A DNA stretch of 64,000 nt, taken from the NCBI RefSeq assembly GCF_017654505.1, contig NC_054552.1, forward strand, positions 30,230,915 through 30,294,914, written 5' to 3'. The notes beneath the pieces are model-generated. The model was not told the origin of the DNA. It worked only from the letters and a program-made list of their open reading frames with translations, and did not search any database. The number at the start of each line of letters is the position of its first letter. Within the stretch, counting starts at the first letter, position 1. The DNA is from Polyodon spathula (taxonomy: Eukaryota > Chordata > Actinopteri > Acipenseriformes > Polyodontidae). Shown piece after piece: positions 49,745 through 59,850 of this stretch. Position numbers and translations under genes: made by a program.

Positions 49745-49933
49745 GATCCCCACACATTGGATTTAAAGTTGAAGCTTTAAAAGGCATTATTTAAAACTTG
49801 GTGGGTGACGCCTCAAGCTGGAAAACTGGAGACAGAATAGTGATTTCTAGCACTGATTATTCAATATACCAAGCTGAGGAATTCAGCCTTCTCCCCTGCT
49901 CTGAATGCAAAACGAACCAAGTCAAAATCGATG
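49745..49933 (+). pseudogene. CEMIP-like: CEMIP-like exon with in-frame TAA
   Basis: The exon reads SPHIGFKVEALKGII, stop, NLVGDASSWKTGDRIVIS, then STDYSIYQAEEFSLLPCSEC. The TAA at 49792-49794 replaces a leucine codon that is conserved in the family. The donor is GTATGA. Confidence 0.9.
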
Positions 49934-50167
49934 GTATGAACTGCTCAATTTTTTTCTACACACAGAAGTCTAATTTACATAGCATTTACCACTCTGCCAC
50001 TATGGATAACATATTGAACATTCAGTTTGTGTAATAATTTCATCATGCAAAGTAAAACCTTTTTTTTTTTTTTTTTAAATTGAGACTAGCTTCTTGTGGA
50101 TGTAGCTTAAAATGTTGGCCATTTGTTAAGATTCGCATTTAATTTGACAAGGTATATGTTTTGACAG

Positions 50168-50337
50168 GCAAACCTCATTATCTTCACATGGGTGAAATTG
50201 TAGATGGCGTTGATATGAGAGCAGAAGTTGGGCTGCTGAATAGAAATATAATGATTAAAAGTGAAATGGAAGCCTCCTGTTATGGCCAAAACCATTGCGA
50301 TATTTTTAACTATGATACATTTGGAGGACATATCAAG
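50168..50337 (+). pseudogene. CEMIP-like: CEMIP-like exon (intact), GVDMRAEVGLL motif
   Basis: The exon reads GKPHYLHMGEIVDGVDMRAE, then VGLLNRNIMIKSEMEAS, then IFNYDTFGGHIK. This is among the best conserved parts of the family. Acceptor GACAG, donor GTAAGT, no lesion. Confidence 0.92.
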
Positions 50338-50539
50338 GTAAGTGCACTGTAAGTAATTGGATTGTATTATAATTGGGTTGTATTGTTCTGATCGGAGTGG
50401 ACATTGAAGAATAAAAATAACAAACTTCTTTATTGAGGGCCATTAAAAAGCTACTGAACAAACAAGCCTATTGCAGCAATACAAAATGTAATTCTGATCT
50501 TCTGAACTCAGTTGAGTTGGTCAACACTTTGATGAGAAC

Positions 50540-50800
50540 CCCCCTAAGAGTACCTGTATAAAGAGACACTGGTAGCTCAGTAGCGGACACTGTCCCTTTT
50601 GATACCGTGGCATTGTGTAACAAGGCTGGTGCCATCTATTAGATAAGATGTTAAAGATCATGCTTATTTTGCAGTCTTAAAAGCAGTTGTGTTAACTCCA
50701 GTGGCTGGCCAGATTCCAGTGCAGGACAGAATTCTGGTCTTGTTAAATTGCCCCTTGCTGATTTTCGGAATTCCCTATACCCCTATGAATGGGGACAGGA
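50540..50800 (+). mobile_element. SINE/LINE-like repeat fragment
   Basis: The region contains a tRNA-A-box-like CTGGTAGCTCAGTAG. It also contains CTATTAGATAAGATGTTAAA and AACTCCAGTGGCTGGCCAGA, phrases that recur in a widespread fish interspersed repeat. The family assignment is from memory and the ends are approximate. Confidence 0.4.
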
Positions 50801-51035
50801 TATCCATGGAAACAAAATGTTGCTTCCCCACTGAATCTACTGAATCTCTATTGAACTGGACCAACATCATGCTGCAATCCAAGAAATTCCGTCCCTTTCG
50901 TCGGTCACCGAATACAAACCCTACCTTTTTAATGAATTTCCTGTTATACCTACTGCAAAACGCTTCTCAGTAATAAAAAAAAGCAGCAACAAGGGATAAT
51001 AGAGAATTCAGTTTCCCAATATTTGTCTCATTTAG

Positions 51036-51245
51036 ATCCAAAGACACTTCAAGTCTTTTCACATGTCTGGGGTGGAGCTGACTGTGCTTGGGCAGCAGGT
51101 CCTTGGGAGTTACCCAGTACGCTTTCACCTGGCCGGGGACATGGATCACAAGGGAGGCTCCGACCCTCCAACTTACCTGGAGAACCTGTCCATTCATCAC
51201 TGCTTCTCTAGATGTGTGACCGTGCACGGGACCAATGGGCTACTG
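51036..51245 (+). pseudogene. CEMIP-like: CEMIP-like exon (intact), RFHLAGD motif
   Basis: The exon reads ELTVLGQQVLGSYPVRFHLA, then GDMDHKGGSDPPTYLENLS, then IHHCFSRCVTVHGTNGLL. Acceptor CATTTAG, donor GTACGT. The conserved block V-x-F-H-L-x-G-D is kept. No lesion. Confidence 0.92.
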
Positions 51246-51415
51246 GTACGTGCTCATAGTTTACGGTTGCCAACAAGGTTGTTACAGGAACAGTATTCTA
51301 AGTTGTGAAATTTTTTAATCCTATATTTTTTCACACGTTATTATGCAGTTGATAAGTTGCGAACTTCTCACCACGAGAAAGTTCAAAGCCGCAATTTTTT
51401 AAAACTCTTTTTCAG

Positions 51416-51621
51416 ATTAAAGACGTTGTAGGATATGATACATTAGGTCACTGGTTCTTCCTGGAAGATGATGTGGAGCAGAGAAACACACTCTATCATA
51501 ACTTAGGGCTCCTTACAAAGCCGGGAACCACACTACCCTCAGACCGGGATGAAGCCACATGCCTTAGAATCCGCAGCAATGTGTTTGGGAAGTACAGACC
51601 AGTGCCGAGCACTGATTGCAT
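51416..51621 (+). pseudogene. CEMIP-like: CEMIP-like exon (intact), EQRNT motif
   Basis: The exon reads IKDVVGYDTLGHWFFLEDDV, then EQRNTLYHNLGLLTKPGT, ending VPSTDCM. A family cysteine (GHCFF) is tryptophan here. Acceptor TTTCAG, donor GTAAGT. Confidence 0.92.
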
Positions 51622-51781
51622 GTAAGTTAAATACTATACTGAGAAGCTATTTAATACATTGCTTCAGGGTGATGGTATACAGCTTTACAGTAGTTGGGAG
51701 GAATGATTTATACTTTCTGTATTCAATTCTGGCAATTTTAATAATAGGTTGAACCGTACATTGTTTTTTATTCTATTTTAG

Positions 51782-51877
51782 TGTGTTTATGACACAAGAG
51801 TGTATGGAACAATGTGAACAGTCTGGATTGCTAATTTAAATAATAACCTAATAAACAATGCTGCAGCTGGAGTTCTG
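51782..51877 (+). pseudogene. CEMIP-like: CEMIP-like exon with in-frame TGA
   Basis: TVWIANLNNNLINNAAAG matches family STFWIAHPNNNLINNAAAG. Reading in phase from the acceptor TTTTAG passes about eight extra codons and TGA at 51813-51815. The original acceptor just before the conserved block appears lost. Donor GTATGG. Confidence 0.82.
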
Positions 51878-52164
51878 GTATGGGACTTCAGATACAAGGA
51901 AAATCTATTTGTACATTTTTAGTTTGTAACACTTTAGTGTAGGCATCCATTATAAATGATTATAAACAATCTGTAATTATTAATTATGCTATTAACAATT
52001 ATAAAATATGCTTAGAAATAATAAGGCTATTATACACTTTTGCCATTGTTTTTTTTTTTTGCATTGTTTATAATCAGCTATAACGGATACCTTAAAGTCT
52101 TGCCCATTTTGTTTTCTCGCAATGCTAATGTAGTGTCTATACACTGTGATATTTATTGATGCAG

Positions 52165-52293
52165 GATGTTGGAATCTGGTATATTTTTCACCGGGTTCTT
52201 GCTGGACATTCCGAAGGCACAATTCCAGAAGGCCAGGCTGAGCTGACACCACTGGGGATATTTTACATCAACAGAGTGCATTTCAATTTCAAA
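52165..52293 (+). pseudogene. CEMIP-like: CEMIP-like exon (intact), FHR-ELTPLGIF
   Basis: The exon reads DVGIWYIFHRVLAGHSEGT, then PEGQAELTPLGIFYINRVHF. Acceptor ATGCAG, donor GTATGT, 43 codons, no lesion. Confidence 0.9.
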
Positions 52294-52943
52294 GTATGTA
52301 ACACAATCTTCTGTGCACTATTCTTGTCACGATCTACACAGTACTGTCCAATATGCTGTTGGGCCGCTACTCAAGGTCTTAAATAGTTTTGAATGGAAAC
52401 ACGATTGCTACTCAGTGATTCGAGTAAATTTGCTGCAAAGTGTGTTCACTGGAAAGGCTCATTGCTTTAAATCACTCTACCTGAAACCTCAGTAGTTTGT
52501 CTTGTATGTGGAAACAACTGCCAACGGAGCACTATTTATCAGCGTCTGCTAGCCTGTACCTGCTGGAACTGACTTGCAGCAGTGATTTGCAGCTTTTTTT
52601 GTATTCCAGAATGCATGTCAGGGTTTCTATTTGCAAAACAAATTAATCTGTCAAATACATTAATAAAAACATAATAACTTTGTAACAGAGAGAGGCAATG
52701 TTTTTGCAGTGCTGGTTAAAGGAGTTTTGCCTTACTTCTACACCTTATTATTATGTGTTATAAGGCTACCTCTAATGGAAGGTTTTAGCTGACACACATT
52801 TAAATTGCAGTTATCACACTTGTCAAAGGATGCAAAAAACTGACATCCCTGTGACAGTTATATAGTATAGGGAGTTAAATAGATTCTTTGTGTAACCAGC
52901 CATAAGTGAAATCCATATTTGAAAAATTAGCAGGGGTGAAGTC

Positions 52944-52995
52944 ATAAATGAGTCATTTAGCAGACGCTTTTATCCAAAGCGACTTGCAGAGACTA
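52944..52995. mobile_element. V-SINE/L2-type tail fragment (minus orientation)
   Basis: CATTTAGCAGACGCTTTTAT followed by CCAAAGCGACTTGCAGAG is the reverse complement of the stem-loop tail shared by many fish L2-clade LINEs and V-SINEs. Only about 50 bases are recognisable. Confidence 0.6.
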
Positions 52996-53317
52996 GGGGG
53001 TGAACAATGCATCAACAACTGCTGCTGCAGTCTCTTATAATAGGACCTCGGTTTTACATCTCATCCGAAGTTAGAAACAGACCAGGACTTTTTTTCCCCT
53101 GGCTTGTTAGCTTTGATTTTATGTATCCAGAAATTAAGAAATCTGTCAGTGTAGGATTGCCGTTGGCGTACGTCTTACGCCCACAGTTCTTGGAGTTAAA
53201 AACTTTTAATAAGGTTGTGGGTGGTGTAAAAGCTCACTGCCTGCATTGAATTGTGTTTCTTTTGCTGCAATGCTGTCTTTTCTAATAAGTTACACTGTTG
53301 TTTGAATGTTTTTGCAG

Positions 53318-53403
53318 GCAGGTCTCTTTATTGGAAAGGGGGTGAAGACAACAAATGCAAGTGCAGAGAATCCAAGAGAATATCTCACTATAGATAACGC
53401 AAG
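53318..53403 (+). pseudogene. CEMIP-like: CEMIP-like exon (intact), GVKTTNAS
   Basis: The exon reads AGLFIGKGVKTTNASAENP then REYLTIDNA. Acceptor TTGCAG, donor GTTAGT. Confidence 0.9.
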
Positions 53404-54044
53404 GTTAGTTATCTATAGCGTGGTCATTTTAAAATGCATTGTACATGGATGCCTTGTGAAGATTGCCCAAATCAATAGCCAGGGTTGCAAGTCTATTCCA
53501 GTTTTTGCAGCAAAAATACAATTATTATAATGTGTCTTTTTGAAAGCCAGAACCATTAACTACAGATTATACATATTTTCCAAGCTTACTCGCTTCTCTA
53601 GACGTGCTATAGCAAAGATTATGTACATTATCGGTCCTACAGTGTTCCTCTTTCTGTTTCTTGACTCATATTCATCAGTTTCCATGCCATTGGAGCTGCC
53701 ATATATAGTATTAAGAACAGTAACAGGCAGACCTCGAAGAGGTATCCAATGTATTCAAAACATTCAGTTCCTGCAAGCTATCAAAATAAAACACAAGTGG
53801 AAATGCATGTAAATTTAACAACACATGAGAGGGTTTTTTAATCATCTGCTTCCAGCAATAATTTAACATTTTAAGGGGTTTTCATAGAAACCATTTCTGT
53901 CTGTCTTCATAAATAGCCTTCAAAAGGGCTTGCATGCTGTTTATAAAGATAATGACTTAATGGTAAAGGCAAATGTTTTTCTCTCATTAGAACTGAGCTG
54001 TTCTGCCTCAATGCATTGGTGTTTTTTTGTTTTCTATTGCTAGC

Positions 54045-54046
<2 letters not shown>

Positions 54047-54074
<28 letters not shown>
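54047..54074. repeat. Poly-A run
   Basis: About 26 uninterrupted A in a pseudogene intron, with no recognisable retroelement in front of it. Confidence 0.85.
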
Positions 54075-54075
<1 letters not shown>

Positions 54076-54444
54076 GAATTAGAAATATATTCATGTGCAT
54101 TTTAAATCCATTGTGCTGCTTCCAGCCCTCCGATCTAAGGAGACTGGCTGTACTGTTGCATGATTTGCATCAGGTTGCTTTAAAAGAAAATCTCAGTGTC
54201 TCCTTACATAGCAAACACACACGTCTATGATGCACCTCACCCTCATAGTGCATTAAACTTGACTTTTCTGTTTAGGATCCCTGTAAATTCCTGACCCTCA
54301 ATGCACACTTTACCAACCTTTCCTGTGTTAATGTTCAGTGTCTCCTGTTTGGTGAACTGGCAGTATCTGCTTGTGGTTGTAGTTGTAAGATGGTTCCATC
54401 AGTGTAATGGACAGGGGTGAACACTTCCTGTATGTCTCTGTCAG

Positions 54445-54600
54445 GTTTCGCCCACACCAGGACGCTGACCCTGCTAAGCCGAGAGCTCCTGCAGTTATTG
54501 ATGGGCTGATAGCCTTTACAAATAATGACCATGGTGCCTGGGCGAGAGGAGGGGATCGTTTTCCAAGTCTCCTCTTCTATTTTCAACTTCCCCCAGAAAA
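54445..54600 (+). pseudogene. CEMIP-like: CEMIP-like exon with frameshift and no clear donor
   Basis: The exon reads RFRPHQDADPAKPRAPAVID, then GLIAFTNNDHGAWARGGD. After 54556 the conserved continuation (family DIIVQ) is only recovered in another frame, and no acceptable GT donor follows at the expected place. The 3' limit is therefore uncertain. Confidence 0.85.
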
Positions 54601-54771
54601 CTGACTCTATTGTTTACATACCTAGCCTAAAGTGCTTTTTTTGGATAACTTCAGAGGAAATTTGGAAAAAACACAACTGCCAACTAGTAGTAGTGGTGGT
54701 ACAGTAACAATATTGTTTATTGTTTTACTTTGGTGTTTACTTACACAACCATGTTTTTCTTTTTATTTCAG

Positions 54772-54807
54772 TTTTGCTGACAATGGACTCGGACTGACTC
54801 TTGCCAG
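54772..54807 (+). pseudogene. CEMIP-like: CEMIP-like micro-exon FADNGLGLTLA
   Basis: A 36-base exon between TTTCAG and GTATTG encodes FADNGLGLTLA (family FADNGIGLTFA). Phases fit the following exon. Confidence 0.85.
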
Positions 54808-55145
54808 GTATTGTAACTGTTTACACCCAGAGCTCATGATTCCCGTTCTGTGAAAAGCATCTGAACCTTTAGCCCTGCTCTTGTTAGAATGGGTGCTGAA
54901 AATAAATGCAGGTTCTCTTAAGAACAGAAGCTATTTACAGAGGCATGACAGTTTTTGTGGACTCATTGTTACGTTAAGATTGTATATGTAAGCTGATTTG
55001 TGGGATGTGCAGTAAATTGGATTTCACTTTCTCTTTAGGATTCCTGCTGCAGTTGCAACACTCAGCCAGCCACCTTGTAGCACTGTTTAAAACTATCTGC
55101 AGTTACAGTGTCTGGCTGCTCCTGGCACTGTAGGTCTCTCTAGAT

Positions 55146-55467
55146 CAGTGGTTCCCAAACTTGTTCCTGGAGACCCCATGTGTCTGCTGGTTTTCATTCC
55201 AACTGAGCTCTCAATTACTTAACTAAACCCTTAACTGAACTGATCATTTACATAATTAGACATTTTTGTAATTGTTTTCAGCTCTTAACAGTTGCATATT
55301 TCAAGTTAGCTGTAACATTTTATAAGTCACTTGAACTCTACAGCTGTTTAAGCAGAAAACAATTTAATCAAGCAAATGATCAGTTCAATGAAGTGTCTAG
55401 CTGAGCCCAGTTGGAATGCAAACCAGCAGACACAGTGGGTCCCCAGGACCGGGGCTGGGAACCACTG
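55146..55467. mobile_element. 322-bp hAT-type MITE with 8-bp target duplication
   Basis: Left end CAGTGGTTCCCAAACTTGTT and right end (reverse complement) CAGTGGTTCCCAGCCCCGGT are long inverted repeats, extending through the GTGTCTGCTGGTTT and CATTCCAACT blocks. The flanking octamers CTCTAGAT and CATTAGAT match at six of eight positions, as expected for a hAT target duplication. No coding capacity. Confidence 0.85.
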
Positions 55468-56103
55468 CATTAGATGATATGAGGGTTGTCAATGTATGTT
55501 AGCGCTGGCAGACATAGTAGTCCTTGAGTGGGGGAACATGTCTTACGATTGTCACGAGAAGAACATTAGCTGCTGTGATTATTAAATAAAAGCAGGACCT
55601 TAGTAAAAACAAAAACGAAAACAAGCCCAATCACTTAATCACTGCCCCATAAAACTCAATAGAAAGTATTTAAAGGGATGTGTATTTAAAAGACATTTCA
55701 AATCTGCTTCCTCCTGTTTTTTTTTTTCAAGTGCAAATCCTGAATATGAATGGATCTGATGCAAGTACTTGAGGCGTTCAATGTTCCTTTTCTTCTCAGA
55801 TTTTTCCCATAAATCATCTCACCACTGCCTGTTATAGTGACCATATGAAAGGGGTCTCCTGCCTTTTTAGTCATGTGAACAGTTGGATTGGATGGTGCCT
55901 AATCACCCTGTTCTAGGACTTTTGATTTTGACAATGGTATTTTTAAAGAAATTTCAAGTTCCTGACACCCACTCACCCCCATCAACATTACTCCCTTTTG
56001 ATTTCATTAGGGTTCCAGTTACTTTTTTAAAACTTTCACCATTCTTATGTGTTGAGGACTTGTATATTTTTAGGATGTCACAATACATTCTTGATTCTTG
56101 TGT

Positions 56104-56106
<3 letters not shown>

Positions 56107-56194
<88 letters not shown>
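56107..56194. repeat. (GT)n(TA)n microsatellite
   Basis: Short GT run followed by about 38 TA units. Confidence 0.97.
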
Positions 56195-56197
<3 letters not shown>

Positions 56198-56307
56198 TAA
56201 TAACACTGGTTTTAGCAAAGCATTTCAGTTGTATATCTCATGTTCAAGGCTTTATCCAAAAGTCTATTCATATTTCTTTTAACATGCTGTTTCTATGTTT
56301 TGTGCAG

Positions 56308-56460
56308 TGATGGAACTTTCCCGACTGATGAAGGCTCGAGTCTGGAAGTCACTGACTCCATATTCGTTGGGGAGAGCAACAATGTGTGCTGTCATGGAGG
56401 GCAGAACAGCTACTGGGGAGATGGAGCCAATGGGGAATACAGGACTCTGCTCAAGAATAG
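56308..56460 (+). pseudogene. CEMIP-like: CEMIP-like exon (intact), FVGES motif
   Basis: The exon reads SDGTFPTDEGSSLEVTDSI, then FVGESNNVCCHGGQNSYWG, ending YRTLLKNR. Acceptor GTGCAG, donor GTAAGG. Confidence 0.92.
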
Positions 56461-56779
56461 GTAAGGGTCCTTTTTAGACTGTTTGGGTTACAATTTTACC
56501 ATGATGAATTTATATTATAATATTACAGTGTTATAAATTGCAGTCATTTTTTGCTAACTCTCATCTGTAATTTTGCATGCTTTCATGTTGTTTTACCACA
56601 ACTTGCTATGCTTTTTAACACTGCACATGTCAAGGACAGCATACATTTATAAGGCAAGTAGAGACATGATAGACCATACTGTTAAAACGCAGGTGTTTGC
56701 AAAGGTCTTAGGGATACATGGACTCTCATGAACAGTACTAGACGGGAATGAAGTAGAGCTGTGATCTCTGTTCCGACTG

Positions 56780-56957
56780 GACATTTCCAATACGTGGATT
56801 CCAGATCTATGATGGTCCAATCAGGCTGACGAAGTGCTCCTTTAAGAAGTTCACCCCGACAGCTGACAGATACTCCAGTGCCATTGGGTTCTTCATGAAG
56901 AATGGGTGGCAGATCAGTCCACAAAACAACATGTCCTTCGTCAAGATGGAAAGGAGT
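56780..56957 (+). pseudogene. CEMIP-like: CEMIP-like exon with mutated acceptor
   Basis: The exon reads TFPIRGFQIYDGPIRLTKCS, then FKKFTPTADRYSSAIGFFMK, then NGWQISPQNNMSFVKM. The two bases before the phase-correct start (56778-56779) are TG, not AG. Donor GTAAGA is intact. Confidence 0.88.
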
Positions 56958-58542
56958 GTAAGACGCATGTTTCCTGGGCTTTATGATTCCACCAGCTAGT
57001 CAAGAATACAGAGATACACGCACTGCAGAAACACATGAGAAAAAGTAAATCATTATTCATTTAATACATTTATAATCGGGAGTCATAGCCAGCTTTAAAA
57101 CATTGTGTGTCCTGATCACAACGGCATTACTTAAATGAACATAATGCAGTCCCACGTGGATGACAAAAGTATTTTGTAATATATTAGATAAAACATTTTG
57201 CAACGTATTTTGAAATATGTATTTTCCATGTGTGGGGTTGCTGATCCTGAGCGTGCAGTTTCATGAGTATCCTGTGCAAGAATGTAGACAGACTCGGTGG
57301 ACCAACAAACTATTTTAACAAATGCATATTTAGATGAATTTTTGATGGGTAAAAGACACAAATTAAAGTACGATGGAAGATGTGATGACTTTTACTTTTT
57401 TTTTTTTTTTTTTTTTTTTTAAGTATGTTCAGCACCCCAATCAAGCTGCATGCAAAATTCAATACACTGTTGATAAAGTTAAAGGAAAAACAGCTCAATT
57501 GTTCTCTCTGTTCTTTTTAAATCACATATCTGTTCAGAAATTTAGGTTGTCACGTCTGGTATTAGTTTAAACTCACATACAATTAGATTCTATTTCAGTT
57601 ACATTGTTATAAAAACAGGTCACTGGACAAGCACTTGCTGCAATACTGCGAACCGATACATTTTTAAATAGAATGCAAGCACTAATTAGGAATATACAAT
57701 TTGGCTGATTGATCATATTAAATGGGAACTGTTTAATTTTAATATTCCACACATATTATTATTTATCTGTCAGGCAGTTTTTGTACAAAACAAATTGGTC
57801 TGATTGTTGTAGTTAATTGCTTATGTCATTGTTCAGAACCCTGCTTTCCTTTGTGATGTTCTATTGTAATTAGATGTAATCTCTGCCTTAGGCAGGAGTT
57901 GAGTTACAACAATAGCGTACTGTGCTTGATAGAGAATGACTAGCACTAATTCATTCAGCACAGCATTGTAATCCGTTCATAGCATAGGACTTTTTGTTTC
58001 AATATTGTATTAAAAGCCAACGTTCAACCATTGCAAATAGCAGTTTCAGAATGGAATTCTACCTAAATGCAAGCACTGTGTTATACCGTTTTACTTATTG
58101 AAACTGGAGAACCGTTTCCCAACTGTCCCTATGACCCCTTTTTCTTAAATACAGTTACTATCTGCTATTTCTTGCTTCATTTTTGTACAATAAATGCTGG
58201 TCTGCTGTTTAGACGGGAGCCTCTTTGATTGTTACTTGATGGTTAGCAAGTCTTTTGCTCATTCATTATGTTGCATGAATTAAAAAACGCTCAGACTTCT
58301 GACTTCTATGTCAACAGACTCCCTCTTCTCCTCTACCTGTGATTGTAGGTGTGCCATGGAAAGGAGATTTCCACACACAGCACTTTGACCTGTATGAATT
58401 CCAGCAACCATGCATTTCATTACACAAGAATGCTTAGTGTCTCTAATCCATTTTGTGTGATTGTGCTTTACCTGGAAATTCACAGCAGTTTGTCAATTCT
58501 ATACTAGCTGGCAGTAACCCTTTACCTTTCATTTTCTTTTAG

Positions 58543-58759
58543 GTTGGACTGAATGTGTTTTTTTGGCAAACCAGGCCAGGGGTTTGGGGGTAATGACCTG
58601 GATGGAGACAAAACCTCCATCTTCCATGACCTGGACGGCTCAGTGACTGGCTATCCTGACTCCTTCGTAGCCAGAGTGGACAACTACCTTATTTATCACC
58701 AGGGCTGCCTCACTGTCCCAAGATGGAACGGGGTTATCTGCACTCACCAATATGCCCAG
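58543..58759 (+). pseudogene. CEMIP-like: CEMIP-like exon with +1 T in a homopolymer
   Basis: The exon begins VGLNVFF, then shifts frame inside seven T (58558-58564). With six T the family sequence GKPGQGFGGNDLDGDKTS, IFHDLDGSVTGYPDSFVA and RVDNYLIYHQGCLTVPRW would follow in frame. Acceptor TTTTAG, donor GTAAGA. Confidence 0.9.
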
Positions 58760-59103
58760 GTAAGAACTTTAAATGTTTCAGGTTTGATTTAAAACACATG
58801 ATACATTTATTTGCCAAACTAAGAAGGATTTCACTCTATATAAAATAAAACGAAATGTACGCCAGACCTTGTGATATCTTTAGAATTGGAGGCTCGTATG
58901 TTGTGGACTGTTTGTAGTCTGTATGCCATGTTTCCAGACACTTTGCTAGTGGAAGTGTATCGGTATGGGCCTGTCTTTGAATGTCACTCTACAAGTTTTA
59001 GTGCAAGAATCACCATAATATTTTCTATATGCAGAATGTATAACCATTCAGTATTACTTAACTGAATAACTGTAAACAATGATTTCTCTATTGCTGGCTT
59101 TAA

Positions 59104-59106
<3 letters not shown>

Positions 59107-59170
<64 letters not shown>

Positions 59171-59175
59171 ATATA
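59107..59175. repeat. (AT)n microsatellite
   Basis: About 30 AT units with one slip at the 3' end. Confidence 0.97.
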
Positions 59176-59636
59176 AGCAATGCACATGTGTGGCCCAGCC
59201 TTAAGTATTATTATACAAATATTTTTTTCCTATTTCAAAAAAACGAACTTGTTTCCAAGCAGAGTACCTCAAAGCCTTTCCAACGCTGTACAGATCATGA
59301 AGGAGATTTCGTGTGTGCCAGATGCTTTCAGCATTTATTTATCTTGACCTTTCATTTCTGAGTGCCAAAGATTAAGCCAAATTCTATTTGAATACTTTGA
59401 TACATTGTGTCATCTAAGCAGATCTTTCTGAAGACTCATGATATACCTGTGATTTGTTTTCTACAGTGGAGGTGTCAGGAATGTACTATTTCTTTCACTA
59501 CTCTAATTTTGGTGACACTTGGTATTAACATTCCATACAACTGTACTGAACAATACAAAAATGTTGTTTTTCAGCTTAGATGTATGTTTGTTTAGACAAC
59601 TTTAAGACACGTGTTCCAAGTTAAGACGTGTTCCAA

Positions 59637-59850
59637 GTTAGGCTGGTGCGCGGTGAACCGTGGATTCCCCTGCCGATCTAATCCCTCCCTACCCGGGCAG
59701 CGCTCGACCAATTGTGTGCTGCCCTCTAGGAACCCCCTGTCATGGTCTGCATTGACATAGCCTGGGTTCAAACCTGTGATCTCCGGGCGATCAGGTGCAT
59801 CCTGCACTCCACGCAGATCGCCTTTGCTGGATGCACCACTCGGGAGCCCA
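59637..59850 (-). mobile_element. tRNA-derived SINE (minus strand)
   Basis: Read on the minus strand, the element begins GGGCTCCCGAGTGGTGCATC (A-box-like). About 40 bases later it carries CAGGTTTGAACCC, a close match to the pol III B box. It then runs through a GC-rich body (CGAGCGCTGCCCGGGTAGGG) to GCGCACCAGCC. Its high G+C content stands out from the surroundings. I associate this family with acipenseriform fishes, but from memory only. Confidence 0.75.

Larger units (their letters stand above)
46877..58759 (+). pseudogene. CEMIP-like: Cell-surface hyaluronidase homologue (CEMIP/CEMIP2 family), disrupted
   Basis: CEMIP and CEMIP2 (TMEM2) bind and depolymerise hyaluronan. Fourteen exons align in order with the family from CPDRNSNLLPWRPG to NYLIYHQGC and the CTHQYAQ end at 58759. 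Most splice sites are canonical. Domain spacing follows CEMIP2: TAYSDW is followed directly by an exon ending in SSWKTGDRIVISSTDYS, without the CEMIP-specific insertion of about 90 residues. Lesions are frameshifts near 47641 and 47808, at least two in exon 49129-49289, TAA at 49792, TGA at 51813, a frameshift and lost donor after 54556, acceptor AG changed to TG at 56778 and an extra T at 58558-58564. Several exons in between are intact. The N-terminal membrane-anchor or signal exon and the exons after CTHQYAQ (about the last third) are not visible. An assembly with many errors is the only alternative to a pseudogene. Confidence 0.85.

Noticed and set aside
56098..56310. Open frames encoding Tyr-Ile repeats
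   Set aside because: These are translations of TA microsatellites (as at 6133 and 59107), not proteins.
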